48,513 nt of DNA from JAAYJM01 sp964498585 (GTDB taxonomy: Bacteria; Bacteroidota; Ignavibacteria; Kapaibacteriales; UBA2268): contig CAZCHH010000025.1 of the NCBI GenBank assembly GCA_964498585.1, positions 1 through 48,513 of the forward strand. The letters are read 5' to 3'. Both the position numbers and the translations under genes were made by a program. The stretch's first letter is position 1. Each line of letters opens with the position of its first letter. The notes under the pieces are model-generated. The model did no database searches. It saw only the letters and a list, made by a program, of their open reading frames with translations, and had not been told where the DNA came from. Positions 7,898-15,091 of this stretch are shown one piece after another.

Positions 7898-8713
7898 TTA
7901 TTTCTCTAAAATCCCTTCATTTTTTAGCCAAATAATAAACTCATTGACTTGTTTCATTAGATTTGATTTTACTTCCTGCTTTGCTTTCTCAATTGATTCA
8001 TCCCAATTTTTTTCAGTATAATCGGCATAAACGGGTTCAGAGTAAAACACACCAGAGTATTTATAACCTTGATTCTTTAATTCATCGTAAATAAATCTTG
8101 CGTCCGGTTCTCTAAAATAATTATATCCGGAAGAAAGATGAGTGTTCATAACGTTGATAGATTTCTTATCTGCAGAAGTAACATATTCGACAGCAATATT
8201 GTGTTCTTTATTGTATGCATCAATTTTTAACTTAACCTCTCTGTCGTTGGGCTGCAAAATAAATTTGATTTCCGGGCAGTTGATTGTATCTAATTCAATG
8301 TTTTCTTCTTTAAAAATATTTAGAATAATTTCATAAGCTTCCTTTTCTGTTATGTAAACAGGAGGAGCAACTGAGACACAACCCACAGAGCCACTATATT
8401 CAATGAAATTAATAGTATCTTGTAATTCCTTTTTCTCTTGTTTTTTAACTTCTTTTACCTTTTTAGTTACTTTCTTTTTTGAAGTTTTCTTTTTTTGGTC
8501 TTGCTGCAAAACGTATTGAATTTGATTTTTTGTATGAGTTTGGGAATAACCAGCATTCCCACACAGCACAAACATAGCAAGCGATGCAGCAACATACTTG
8601 TTCTTTAGCCAACTTGAAGGAATATTTTTATATAAAAGGTATGGATTTTGGGCAAATTCATTTATTGTTGGGAACCCAAGCTCTTTCTTTAATTTTACTG
8701 GTTTTAATTGCAT
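7898..8713 (-). CDS. Array paralog copy 3, divergent C-terminal domain
   Basis: A 271-residue paralog. The start at MQLKPVK is required because the open frame upstream runs through the tRNA-Glu gene. The first about 55 residues (LGFPTINEFAQNP, IPSSWLKNKYVAASLAMFVL) and the DNA around the start are nearly the same as in copies 1 and 2. After GNAGYSQ the linker is KKKTSKKKVTKKVKE-like and the C-terminal domain is strongly diverged, although it keeps the frame GCVSVAPPVYITEKEAYEII and the terminal NEGILEK. It stands nearest the tRNA-Glu gene and precedes the relBE-like module. Function unknown. Confidence 0.72.
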   Translation of the reverse strand: MQLKPVKLKKELGFPTINEFAQNPYLLYKNIPSSWLKNKYVAASLAMFVLCGNAGYSQTHTKNQIQYVLQQDQKKKTSKKKVTKKVKEVKKQEKKELQDTINFIEYSGSVGCVSVAPPVYITEKEAYEIILNIFKEENIELDTINCPEIKFILQPNDREVKLKIDAYNKEHNIAVEYVTSADKKSINVMNTHLSSGYNYFREPDARFIYDELKNQGYKYSGVFYSEPVYADYTEKNWDESIEKAKQEVKSNLMKQVNEFIIWLKNEGILEK

Positions 8714-8790
8714 AGCTTTTTCCTTGCTAATTGAATTAAAACAAATTACAAAAAAAGAAAATAAAAATAAAATAATTTTTTGAAAAAATG

Positions 8791-8862
8791 TAGCGCATAG
8801 GGGAATCGAACCCCTGCCGCGGCCTTGAGAGGGCCGTGTCCTAACCGCTAGACGAATGCGCC
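8791..8862 (-). tRNA. tRNA-Glu (anticodon CTC)
   Basis: A full cloverleaf can be folded on the minus strand. The acceptor arms are GGCGCAT/ATGCGCT with a G1-U72 wobble, the D-arm is GTCTAGCGGTTAGGAC, the anticodon loop is CTCTCAA (anticodon CTC, reads GAG), and the T-arm contains GGTTCGATTCC. The discriminator is A and no CCA is encoded. It lies at the upstream edge of the paralog/TA array, a common type of site for mobile DNA insertion. Confidence 0.93.
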
Positions 8863-8877
8863 CAGTTAGAATATTTA

Positions 8878-8908
8878 CAAAATTACGAAAATTATATACG
8901 ATACTGAA
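8878..8908 (-). promoter_or_regulatory. Candidate promoter of tRNA-Glu
   Basis: On the minus strand TAATTTTG (8878-8885) matches the Bacteroidota -7 box TAnnTTTG and ends 15 bases before the mature tRNA 5' end. A TTC at about 8906-8908, at 20-base spacing, is a near match to the -33 TTG. The -7 box is identical to the one before tRNA-Arg. Confidence 0.5.
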
Positions 8909-8942
8909 ATTATTTTTAAAATTCATTTTTAATCTGAATAAT

Positions 8943-8972
8943 TCATCAGATGACTTTTCAGTCATCAGATGA
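8943..8972. terminator. Stem-loop upstream of tRNA-Glu
   Basis: The arms TCATCAGATGACT and AGTCATCAGATGA pair over 7 + 5 bp with one mismatch around a 4-base loop. It lies between the end of the ompH operon and tRNA-Glu. It may be a second terminator; the words GATGAC/GTCATC are shared with the hairpin at 35292-35322. Confidence 0.4.
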
Positions 8973-9076
8973 CTTCAGAATTAATTAAAATATTGCAACT
9001 ATATGCTAAATATATATTTTTCCTCTTTCCCTTATTGCTTTTAGGAAAGAGAATTTGTGATGTTTATAAAATTAGA

Positions 9077-9108
9077 AGCCATACTATCAACTTATTGATG
9101 GTATGGCT
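9077..9108 (-). terminator. Terminator hairpin after the uppS-bamA-ompH operon
   Basis: The stem AGCCATACTATCAA / TTGATGGTATGGCT (14 pairs, one of them G-T) with a short loop lies about 120 bases beyond the ompH stop. On the minus strand it is followed by ttctaatttt. It is the best terminator candidate for the operon. The rest of the 8863-9226 gap shows no gene. Confidence 0.6.
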
Positions 9109-9226
9109 TGCTATTATCTCGTATTATTCATTTTTCTAAAAGTAAACGTCTTCTTTTGTATTCGCATCAGAATGAAAGAAATCCTAAATCATAGTTTTGG
9201 ATTCTGAATTCCTTAATCTCAAAGAA

Positions 9227-9751
9227 TTATTTCTTACCTCTTTTTATTCTATCTAAAACTTTGAAAGTAATGTCAAGCTGGTCGTCAGTATAAAGGACAG
9301 CTTCAGTAAGTTTATTTAAGACTAAAGAGATTTTTTCTTCTTTAGCAACAGATTCAATAGCATCTTTGACTTTCTTTCTAATCGGTTCTAAGAACTCATC
9401 TCTTTTAGTTTGAATGTCATTATAAACTTTCTCTCTGTAAGCAATCATATCGCTTTCCATCATCTTCATTGCTTCTTCTTCTTTTTGCTGCTGTTCAGCA
9501 GTCATCATACTTTTTTGCTTTTGATACTGTTCATATTTTTTATATAAATCTTCTTGCATCTTTGTAAGAGTATCGTTTGAATTTTTTTGAAAGTCTCTTA
9601 AGAACTGGTCAGCTTGAACAGCTTCAGGAATCTCTTTGACAATCATTTCGACATCAACAATACCAATAGTAATAGTAGATTTTTGCTGAGCAAAAATAGA
9701 TGAAGAAAATAGAACAATTGTAATTATAGCTAAAAAAAGATTTTTTTTCAT
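9227..9751 (-). CDS. OmpH/Skp-family periplasmic chaperone
   Basis: A 174-residue protein with a Sec signal peptide (MKKNLFLAIITIVLFSSSIFAQ), then IGIVDVEMIVKEIPE, a long charged Gln/Lys/Glu coiled-coil arm (about residues 55-130) and a C-terminal strand (SLVLNKLTEAVLYTD). This is the Skp layout: a trimer body with tentacle helices that hold unfolded outer-membrane proteins in the periplasm. It is the last gene of uppS-bamA-ompH, 27 bases behind bamA, with an AGGAG site before the ATG. The partnership with BamA fits outer-membrane protein assembly. Confidence 0.9.
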   Translation of the reverse strand: MKKNLFLAIITIVLFSSSIFAQQKSTITIGIVDVEMIVKEIPEAVQADQFLRDFQKNSNDTLTKMQEDLYKKYEQYQKQKSMMTAEQQQKEEEAMKMMESDMIAYREKVYNDIQTKRDEFLEPIRKKVKDAIESVAKEEKISLVLNKLTEAVLYTDDQLDITFKVLDRIKRGKK

Positions 9752-9778
9752 TAAAAACTCCTATATATAAAAATTAAA

Positions 9779-12139
9779 TTATTGACCTAAATGAAATAAA
9801 AATTGCCATCCAGAGCGTTGCCCCGTAATATCACTTTTATCAAAACCATATCCATAGCTAAATCCAATTAGACCAATCGGATTTAACATAATTTGCATAC
9901 CAACACCGGCAGAGCGTTTCAAATCGAATGGGTCAGTATTTTTTAAATCGGACCAAACGTTGCCTGCTTCAGCAAAGCCATAAAAATATACTGGCATTGG
10001 GTCGAGCGATACTGCAAAGCGCAACTCTGCTGTATATTTTGACATAACAGTTCCTCCCTTTTTCGGTCCTATTGCCTGGTCTTCATATCCGCGAAGTGGA
10101 GTAATTCCAATGCCACTAAGACCATTTCCACCCATATAATAAAGTTCTATTGGGGAAATTGTTGTATCAGATTTAAATCCGGTCACATATCCGAGTTGAG
10201 TGCCAAGAAAAAGTACTAATCTTGGATATTCATTCACATAATACAAAGGATGGGAAATTTCAAATTTAAATTGATTTTTAAAATAATCTGTATTGCCAAG
10301 ACCAAGAGCACCCATAGCAAATTGGGTTGACAAAGAAAATCTTGAACCAGATGTTGGAAAAAATAAATTATCTACACTATTTCTGGAAAATGTTTGGCTC
10401 ATTGTGATTTCTGTGCTTAGTCCGGGGCGATAATAAGAACCAGTATATTCTTCGCCTACGTTATTTCTTTGAAATATCAAACTCCAATCGCCACGGAAAT
10501 AATTATCTGGCCATTTGAATCTTCTGCCTAAATTTAAAGCAATACCAGTTCTTCTTAAATTAATATAATAATTGATTCTTGAATCATAAATATTAAAACC
10601 AACAGTAGTTGGTTCATCAAATAACCATGGTTCAGAAAAACCAAGATTAATATTCTGTATTCTATTTGCCTGACCGAATTCCCAGCTAAAATTTAAAATC
10701 TGACCTCCTCCCCCTTTAAGCGGCTCGTCAATAGAAAAATTATTAAATGTGAAACCGACAGCGCCAGTCAATCCGTAAGAGCCGGCAAAACCGACAGAAG
10801 CATTAAATGTATCGGTCGAACGCTCTTCAACTTTATATACAATATCGACCTTTGTATTATCAACCATTCTAACATCCGGACGAATAGTTTCCTGATTAAA
10901 ATAATTTAATACTCCCAATGCCTTCACACTTTGAATAATAGCAGAACGATTGAAATAATCACCGGGATGAGTATAAAACTCTCGCCTTATTACTTTGTCT
11001 TTAGTTTTTGTATTTCCTTCAATAATTACTTTTCGAATAGCAACCCGAGGTCCTTCAGTAACTTTAATTATAATATCTACTGAATCAGATGCAACGCGTA
11101 TTTCTTCTGTTTCCAAATTAGCAAAAAGATAGCCATTATCTGCATAAAGAGAAGCAGCATCTGTTTGGTCTTGGTTATGTTTTAAATTCATTTCGAATTG
11201 TTCAACATTATAAACGCTACCGGGAGCAAAATCAAGGCGTCTCATCAATACTTCAGTGGGATATATAGTATTTCCTTTAAATTCTATATTACGAACAAAA
11301 TACTGATTACCTTCATTTACTTCTATATCAATATTCAACTCTTCATTTGCTTCGTCAAATCTTAAGCTATCTTTAATAATAGCAGCATCAATAAATCCTT
11401 CTTTTTTGAAAAATGCTTCTAAAAGTTTTAAGTCTTCCTTATATTTATTCATATCAAATTTAGAAGAACGCCAGAACTGCCACCAGGATTTCGTTTTAGT
11501 ATCATCGAAAGCACCGGCAAGGTCAGAATTATCGAAATGCTTATTTCCAGTAAAATTAATTGATTTTACGTAGTATTCGACTCCTTCGTTAATTCTTACT
11601 ATTAATTTTACATAATGAGCAGTATCAGTTTGCTCAATATCTGCTTCAATTTTAGTGTAAAATAGACCTTCTTCAGAATATAGCTTTTTTATACGTTGTT
11701 TTATTAGATATATGTCGTAATTAGAAATCAAATCGCCTCGTCCTTTTCTTGCTGCCTTAGTAATATCTTCAGCTTTTACTTTTTCATTATCAAGAACGAC
11801 AATATGACTTAATCGGGGAAATTCTTTAACAATAATAACAATGAAAAATCCTTGAGATGTGCTTTTTTCAACTTTTATTTCGACATCAGAAAATTGTCGC
11901 CTTGCCCAAAGATTTTTAAGAGCTGATTGAATTTTAGTATCAACTGGAATTGTAATTTCCTCATTTTCTTTCAAACCAGAAAGAGTTAAAATAGTTTGTT
12001 TATCGGCAAAAACATTTCCTTCAACGCTAATACCTGCTATTCGTTGCTTTTCTTGCTTAGTTTGAGAAAGCAAGTTAAGTGTAGAAAGCAATAAAAGAAT
12101 AAAAAAGAAAACTGCTTTTTTATTAAATGTTGATAGCAT
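9779..12139 (-). CDS. bamA: Outer membrane protein assembly factor BamA (Omp85)
   Basis: A 786-residue Omp85 protein. After a signal peptide (KAVFFFILLLLSTLNLLSQ) come about five POTRA domains (roughly residues 30-430), seen as repeated strands such as IAGISVEGNVFADKQ, VKSINFTGNKHF, VRNIEFKGNTIYPTE and IRKVIIEGNTKTKDK. A C-terminal 16-strand barrel follows (roughly 440-786), including GLSGIGITPLRGYEDQ, the lid-loop motif region, and the last strand SGWQFLFHLGQ. It inserts beta-barrel proteins into the outer membrane. It overlaps the end of uppS by 17 bases and is followed by the OmpH-like chaperone gene, the usual order in this phylum. Confidence 0.96.
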   Translation of the reverse strand: MLSTFNKKAVFFFILLLLSTLNLLSQTKQEKQRIAGISVEGNVFADKQTILTLSGLKENEEITIPVDTKIQSALKNLWARRQFSDVEIKVEKSTSQGFFIVIIVKEFPRLSHIVVLDNEKVKAEDITKAARKGRGDLISNYDIYLIKQRIKKLYSEEGLFYTKIEADIEQTDTAHYVKLIVRINEGVEYYVKSINFTGNKHFDNSDLAGAFDDTKTKSWWQFWRSSKFDMNKYKEDLKLLEAFFKKEGFIDAAIIKDSLRFDEANEELNIDIEVNEGNQYFVRNIEFKGNTIYPTEVLMRRLDFAPGSVYNVEQFEMNLKHNQDQTDAASLYADNGYLFANLETEEIRVASDSVDIIIKVTEGPRVAIRKVIIEGNTKTKDKVIRREFYTHPGDYFNRSAIIQSVKALGVLNYFNQETIRPDVRMVDNTKVDIVYKVEERSTDTFNASVGFAGSYGLTGAVGFTFNNFSIDEPLKGGGGQILNFSWEFGQANRIQNINLGFSEPWLFDEPTTVGFNIYDSRINYYINLRRTGIALNLGRRFKWPDNYFRGDWSLIFQRNNVGEEYTGSYYRPGLSTEITMSQTFSRNSVDNLFFPTSGSRFSLSTQFAMGALGLGNTDYFKNQFKFEISHPLYYVNEYPRLVLFLGTQLGYVTGFKSDTTISPIELYYMGGNGLSGIGITPLRGYEDQAIGPKKGGTVMSKYTAELRFAVSLDPMPVYFYGFAEAGNVWSDLKNTDPFDLKRSAGVGMQIMLNPIGLIGFSYGYGFDKSDITGQRSGWQFLFHLGQ

Positions 12140-12953
12140 TTACTACCCTTTGCAAATATGAGCTATTAATTTTATTTTTTGTAATTTGAGCAGAAGTCAT
12201 TCCAAATCTTCTTTCACGTCTTTGAAAATCGAGAATTGCCTGAAAAAAATCATTTCTTCTAAAAGCGGGCCAATACTTTTCTGAGATGTAAATTTCACTA
12301 TAAGCCATTTCCCAGAGCATAAAATTACTAAGACGCATTTCACCGCTTGTTCTTATTAATAAATCCGGGTCTGGTAAATTTTTTGTTTGGAGATACTTTG
12401 AGAACAATTCGTCAGTAATATCTTCCGGTGATAGTTTTCCTCTTCTAACATCAAGAGAAAGCATTTGAACAGCCCGAACAATATCCCATCTTCCACTATA
12501 ACTAAGCGCTAAAGTTAGAGTTAAGCCAGTATTATTTTTTGTTTGCTCCGTAATCTTATGTAAAACCTTATTAACACTGACAGGCAAAGAATTTAACCTT
12601 CCGATAGCATTTAATCTAATATTATTTTCATTAATTTCTTTAAATTCTTTTTTTAGATAAGTTTCTAGCAATCTCATAAGAATAGAGACTTCAGATGTAG
12701 GTCTTTTCCAGTTTTCAATAGAAAAAGCGTAAAGAGTTATATGCTTTAAACCGAGTTGGACGCTTGCTTTAACAATGTCACGAACACTTTCGATACCTTC
12801 AAGATGTCCTTTAGTTCTTTTTAATCCTTGTTCAACAGCCCATCTTCCATTTCCATCCATAATTACGGCTATGTGATTAGGTATTTTACCCTGATTTTTA
12901 ATTTCATCAATAATAGTTTTATCATTAAAGCTTGTTTCTTCTGTCCAAATCAA
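12123..12953 (-). CDS. uppS: Undecaprenyl diphosphate synthase (isoprenyl transferase)
   Basis: A 276-residue cis-prenyltransferase that makes the C55 lipid carrier for peptidoglycan and other surface glycans by adding isopentenyl units to farnesyl diphosphate. The catalytic region IAVIMDGNGRWA (about residues 28-39, Asp in MDGNGRW) is present. So are LYAFSIENWKRP and the C-terminal DLLIRTSGEMRLSNFMLW with the RxG/RRxxRFG basic motifs. The start is supported by an AAGGAG site. It is the first gene of the envelope operon. A minus-strand TAAATTTG (12992-12999) upstream is a candidate -7 box. Confidence 0.96.
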   Translation of the reverse strand: MIWTEETSFNDKTIIDEIKNQGKIPNHIAVIMDGNGRWAVEQGLKRTKGHLEGIESVRDIVKASVQLGLKHITLYAFSIENWKRPTSEVSILMRLLETYLKKEFKEINENNIRLNAIGRLNSLPVSVNKVLHKITEQTKNNTGLTLTLALSYSGRWDIVRAVQMLSLDVRRGKLSPEDITDELFSKYLQTKNLPDPDLLIRTSGEMRLSNFMLWEMAYSEIYISEKYWPAFRRNDFFQAILDFQRRERRFGMTSAQITKNKINSSYLQRVVNAINI

Positions 12954-12991
12954 TTTTAACTCCTTTTAAAAAGTTTTAAAATTCCAAACTA

Positions 12992-12999
12992 CAAATTTA
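12992..12999 (-). promoter_or_regulatory. Candidate -7 box of the uppS-bamA-ompH operon
   Basis: On the minus strand TAAATTTG matches TAnnTTTG, about 40 bases before the uppS ATG. No clear TTG sits at the -33 position (the sequence there is TTT), so support is partial. Confidence 0.4.
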
Positions 13000-13091
13000 C
13001 TTTATTTTTGTCTAATTTTAAAGTTTTAAACTTATTAGAAAAAAAAATAAAAAAAATTTTACTTATTTTTTTTTTTTCCATTGTTGTTTTG

Positions 13092-13099
13092 TATTTTTG
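13092..13099 (+). promoter_or_regulatory. Candidate -7 box of the HU gene
   Basis: TATTTTTG matches TAnnTTTG, 40 bases before the HU start. It is preceded by a long T tract (13066-13077) that may act as an A/T-rich upstream element. No clear -33 TTG at the ideal spacing. Confidence 0.4.
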
Positions 13100-13139
13100 T
13101 TTACTGATATGAGTGTAAATTAACATTTTTAAATAAAAT

Positions 13140-13451
13140 ATGGATATAAATATGACAAAAGCAGATATTGTATGCGAAGTCGCAAAAGCAACAGGACTAA
13201 CAAAAATTGAGACCAAAACTATCGTTGATGGTGTCTTATCAACCATAATTTCCGCTGTTTCAAACGGAAAAAGAATCGAATTACGAGGATTTGGTGTTTT
13301 CAAGCATAAAAGCAGAAAGCCAAGAATGGCTCGCAATCCAAAAACCGGTGAAGCTGTACCTCTTGAAAAAAGATTTGTTCCAGTATTCAAGCCATCTCCT
13401 GAATTTTTAAAGAAAGTAAACGATTCAATTAAATCTGGTAACGAATCATAA
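13140..13451 (+). CDS. HU/IHF-family DNA-binding protein
   Basis: A 103-residue histone-like protein that binds and bends DNA as a dimer. It has the N-terminal helices (MTKADIVCEVAKATGLTK), the strand region GKRIELRGFGVFK, and the DNA-grasping arm SRKPRMARNPKTGEAVPLEK with the RNPxTG motif. The C-terminal helix is PSPEFLKKVND. The frame opens at 13140, but the family usually begins at MTKADIV, which would be the ATG at 13152; neither has a strong ribosome site, as is common in this phylum. The next gene encodes the tiny basic COX24-type protein. Confidence 0.95.
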   Translation: MDINMTKADIVCEVAKATGLTKIETKTIVDGVLSTIISAVSNGKRIELRGFGVFKHKSRKPRMARNPKTGEAVPLEKRFVPVFKPSPEFLKKVNDSIKSGNES

Positions 13452-13514
13452 TTTATGTTTTTTGTCGTTTTAAGATGAATTTTATTTTATTAATTACTAA
13501 ATAGTGAGGATATT

Positions 13515-13607
13515 ATGCCTTGTGGGAAAAAAAGGAAACGTCATAAGATGTCTACTCATAAAAGGAAAAAAAGATTAAGAAAGAATCGTCATAAGAAAAA
13601 GAAATAA
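13515..13607 (+). CDS. AURKAIP1/COX24-domain 30-residue basic protein (mS38-like)
   Basis: A 30-residue protein, starting MPCGKKRKRHKMSTHKRKKR and ending HKKKK; 21 residues are Lys, Arg or His. An AGTGAGGA ribosome site precedes the ATG. The KKRKRHKMxTHKRKKRLRKN pattern is that of the AURKAIP1/COX24 C-terminal domain, whose mitochondrial relative (mS38) and mycobacterial relative (bS22) are small-subunit ribosomal proteins. The inferred role is a ribosome-bound peptide. It follows HU by 63 bases and is followed by a terminator. It is easily missed because of its length. Confidence 0.85.
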   Translation: MPCGKKRKRHKMSTHKRKKRLRKNRHKKKK

Positions 13608-13621
13608 GTAAACATTAAAAG

Positions 13622-13652
13622 GCGTTTGCTTGATTATAAGCACACGCTTTTT
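13622..13652 (+). terminator. Terminator after the COX24-like gene
   Basis: The stem GCGT-tt-GCTT / AAGC-ac-ACGC with a small internal loop is followed by tttttattttttttc, just beyond the stop of the 30-residue gene. Confidence 0.65.
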
Positions 13653-13754
13653 ATTTTTTTTCTTATTACATTATTTTCTTGTTTATTCATTATTTTTTTT
13701 ATATATTGTTATAAATAATGATAAATTTTTATAAATTATATAAATGGAGGTATC

Positions 13755-14063
13755 ATGTTGAGAAAAAATAAGTTCCAAGTAATATTGCTAAGTTCATTTT
13801 TGCTTGGTTCAACTTTTTTTATTTCCAGTTGCTCTAATAAAATCACAGAAGAGCAATTGCAGTTATTAAAAGATCTTCGAGCAAAAGAGCGAAGTTTAAG
13901 TGAAAGTATAACAAAAAAACAGAACGAAAAATCCAGTCTTCAAAGAGAAATTGATGCACGACGAGCCGAACTAAAGAATTGTAACAGTGACGTTCAGTTT
14001 GTTAGTGATAAGTTAAAGCAATGGCCTAATGTTTGGCCCGAACTACCACCAAGAAGTAAATAA
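13755..14063 (+). CDS. Coiled-coil lipoprotein
   Basis: A 102-residue protein with a lipoprotein signal (VILLSSFLLGSTFFISSC, lipobox ISSC, Cys about residue 26). A charged heptad-like helix follows (EEQLQLLKDLRAKERSLSES and on), then a short Pro/Trp-rich tail (KQWPNVWPELPPRSK). It has a good GGAGG site before the ATG. It is cotranscribed with the LysM protein gene that starts 20 bases later. The two coiled coils may interact, which is an inference. Not recognised beyond that. Confidence 0.8.
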   Translation: MLRKNKFQVILLSSFLLGSTFFISSCSNKITEEQLQLLKDLRAKERSLSESITKKQNEKSSLQREIDARRAELKNCNSDVQFVSDKLKQWPNVWPELPPRSK

Positions 14064-14082
14064 TTTAATAAGGAGACAGGTT

Positions 14083-14886
14083 ATGAAAAAAAATTTATTA
14101 ATATGCTTACTTTTTATCTTTACTTGTTCTTTGTCTAATGAACTTTTTGCCCAAAAACCAGACCAAGAACTTACTAAAGATGAAGCTATATTGCGTATTC
14201 AGGAATTCGAAAATAAAGTTAGAACTCTTCAGGAGCAATTAAACAATTTAGATGCTGATATTGAAAAATTACAAAAGGAATTAGAACAGGTTATTGCTGA
14301 TTTGAAACTATGTAAAGAATCGTTATATGCTATGATTGGTGCTACACCTGAACAAGTTGAAAATTACCGTCAACAGGTTGGGGTGTTAGAAGGAAAAATT
14401 TCTGCTATGAAACGTCTTTCTGATAAACAATTAGCAGAAAAAGAGAATGAAATTTTAGCCCTCGAAAATGAATACCTTGCATTAAGAGATAATAAAATTG
14501 CTTTATTACCAGATATTTATAAAAAATTAGAAAGAATGGGCAAAGATATTCGTGGACTATACAGAACTGCTAAAGTTACTACTTATACCGTTGGCACCTG
14601 GGCAAAAGACAGAGATTGTTTATGGAATATCGCAGGTAAAATTGAAATCTTCAGCGACCCATTCCTTTGGCCTAAAATATGGCAGGCAAACACTGATATT
14701 ATTAAAGACCCTGATATTATTTTCCCCGGTCAAGTGCTAAAACTTCCTGCTAAAGCTGACAAAACTCCAGATGAAATAAAAGCTGAAAGAAAATACTGGA
14801 GACAAAAACGAGCTGCTATGGAACAAAAAAATGCTGAACAAGGTTCTACTCAACCAACAACAGAACAAGGGAAAAAAGGAAACTAA
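14083..14886 (+). CDS. Secreted coiled-coil protein with a LysM-like domain
   Basis: A 267-residue protein. I place the start at MKKNLLICL because an AGGAGA site lies just upstream and a signal peptide begins there; the open frame reaches back to 14029 but overlaps the lipoprotein gene. After the signal (cleavage near LFAQ) comes a coiled coil (about residues 25-160). A LysM-like region follows: YTVGTWAKDRDCLWNIAGKI, then WPKIWQANTDIIKDPDIIFPG and GQVLKLP. LysM domains bind peptidoglycan, so it probably tethers to the cell wall. The C-terminus is Gln/Glu/Thr rich. A strong terminator follows. Confidence 0.85.
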   Translation: MKKNLLICLLFIFTCSLSNELFAQKPDQELTKDEAILRIQEFENKVRTLQEQLNNLDADIEKLQKELEQVIADLKLCKESLYAMIGATPEQVENYRQQVGVLEGKISAMKRLSDKQLAEKENEILALENEYLALRDNKIALLPDIYKKLERMGKDIRGLYRTAKVTTYTVGTWAKDRDCLWNIAGKIEIFSDPFLWPKIWQANTDIIKDPDIIFPGQVLKLPAKADKTPDEIKAERKYWRQKRAAMEQKNAEQGSTQPTTEQGKKGN

Positions 14887-14902
14887 TTCTTATGAATTAT
14901 TT

Positions 14903-14940
14903 AAAAAAAAGTGAAAGAAATGTTTTCTTTCACTTTTTTT
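14903..14940 (+). terminator. Intrinsic terminator after the LysM gene
   Basis: The perfect stem GTGAAAGAAA / TTTCTTTCAC is extended by A/T pairs around a 3-base loop and ends in T7. This is a classic intrinsic terminator. Confidence 0.85.
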
Positions 14941-14955
14941 GATTAAAAGAGTAAC

Positions 14956-14986
14956 TTGTTTTATTTAATAATTTTTTGTAATTTTG
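14956..14986 (+). promoter_or_regulatory. Bacteroidota-type promoter of tRNA-Arg
   Basis: TTG at 14956-14958, a 20-base spacer, then TAATTTTG at 14979-14986. This matches the -33 TTG / -7 TAnnTTTG pattern of the primary sigma factor of Bacteroidota. The -7 box ends 11 bases before the mature tRNA 5' end. Confidence 0.75.
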
Positions 14987-14997
14987 TATTTGAAATT

Positions 14998-15071
14998 GCA
15001 CCCGTAGCTCAACTGGATAGAGCATCTGACTACGGATCAGAAGGTTTGGGGTTCGAATCCCTTCGGGTGTG
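14998..15071 (+). tRNA. tRNA-Arg (anticodon ACG)
   Basis: The cloverleaf has acceptor arms GCACCCG / CGGGTGT with a G1-U72 wobble, D-arm GCTCAACTGGATAGAGC, anticodon stem TCTGA/TCAGA with loop CTACGGA (anticodon ACG; A34 is normally edited to inosine by TadA), and T-loop TTCGAAT. The T-stem has a weak base (T49-T65). CCA is not encoded. Confidence 0.95.
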
Positions 15072-15091
15072 CAAAAAAATATTTAGAACTC

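Noticed and set aside
8714..8965. 84-codon N-terminal extension of paralog copy 3
   Set aside because: It reads straight through the tRNA-Glu gene, and the other two copies show that conservation begins at MQLKPVK.
12989..13390. 133-codon minus-strand frame opposite HU
   Set aside because: It is the antisense shadow of the HU gene, which has strong family motifs.
14029..14082. Upstream start of the LysM protein gene
   Set aside because: It would overlap the lipoprotein gene and precede the signal peptide; the AGGAGA site points to the ATG at 14083.
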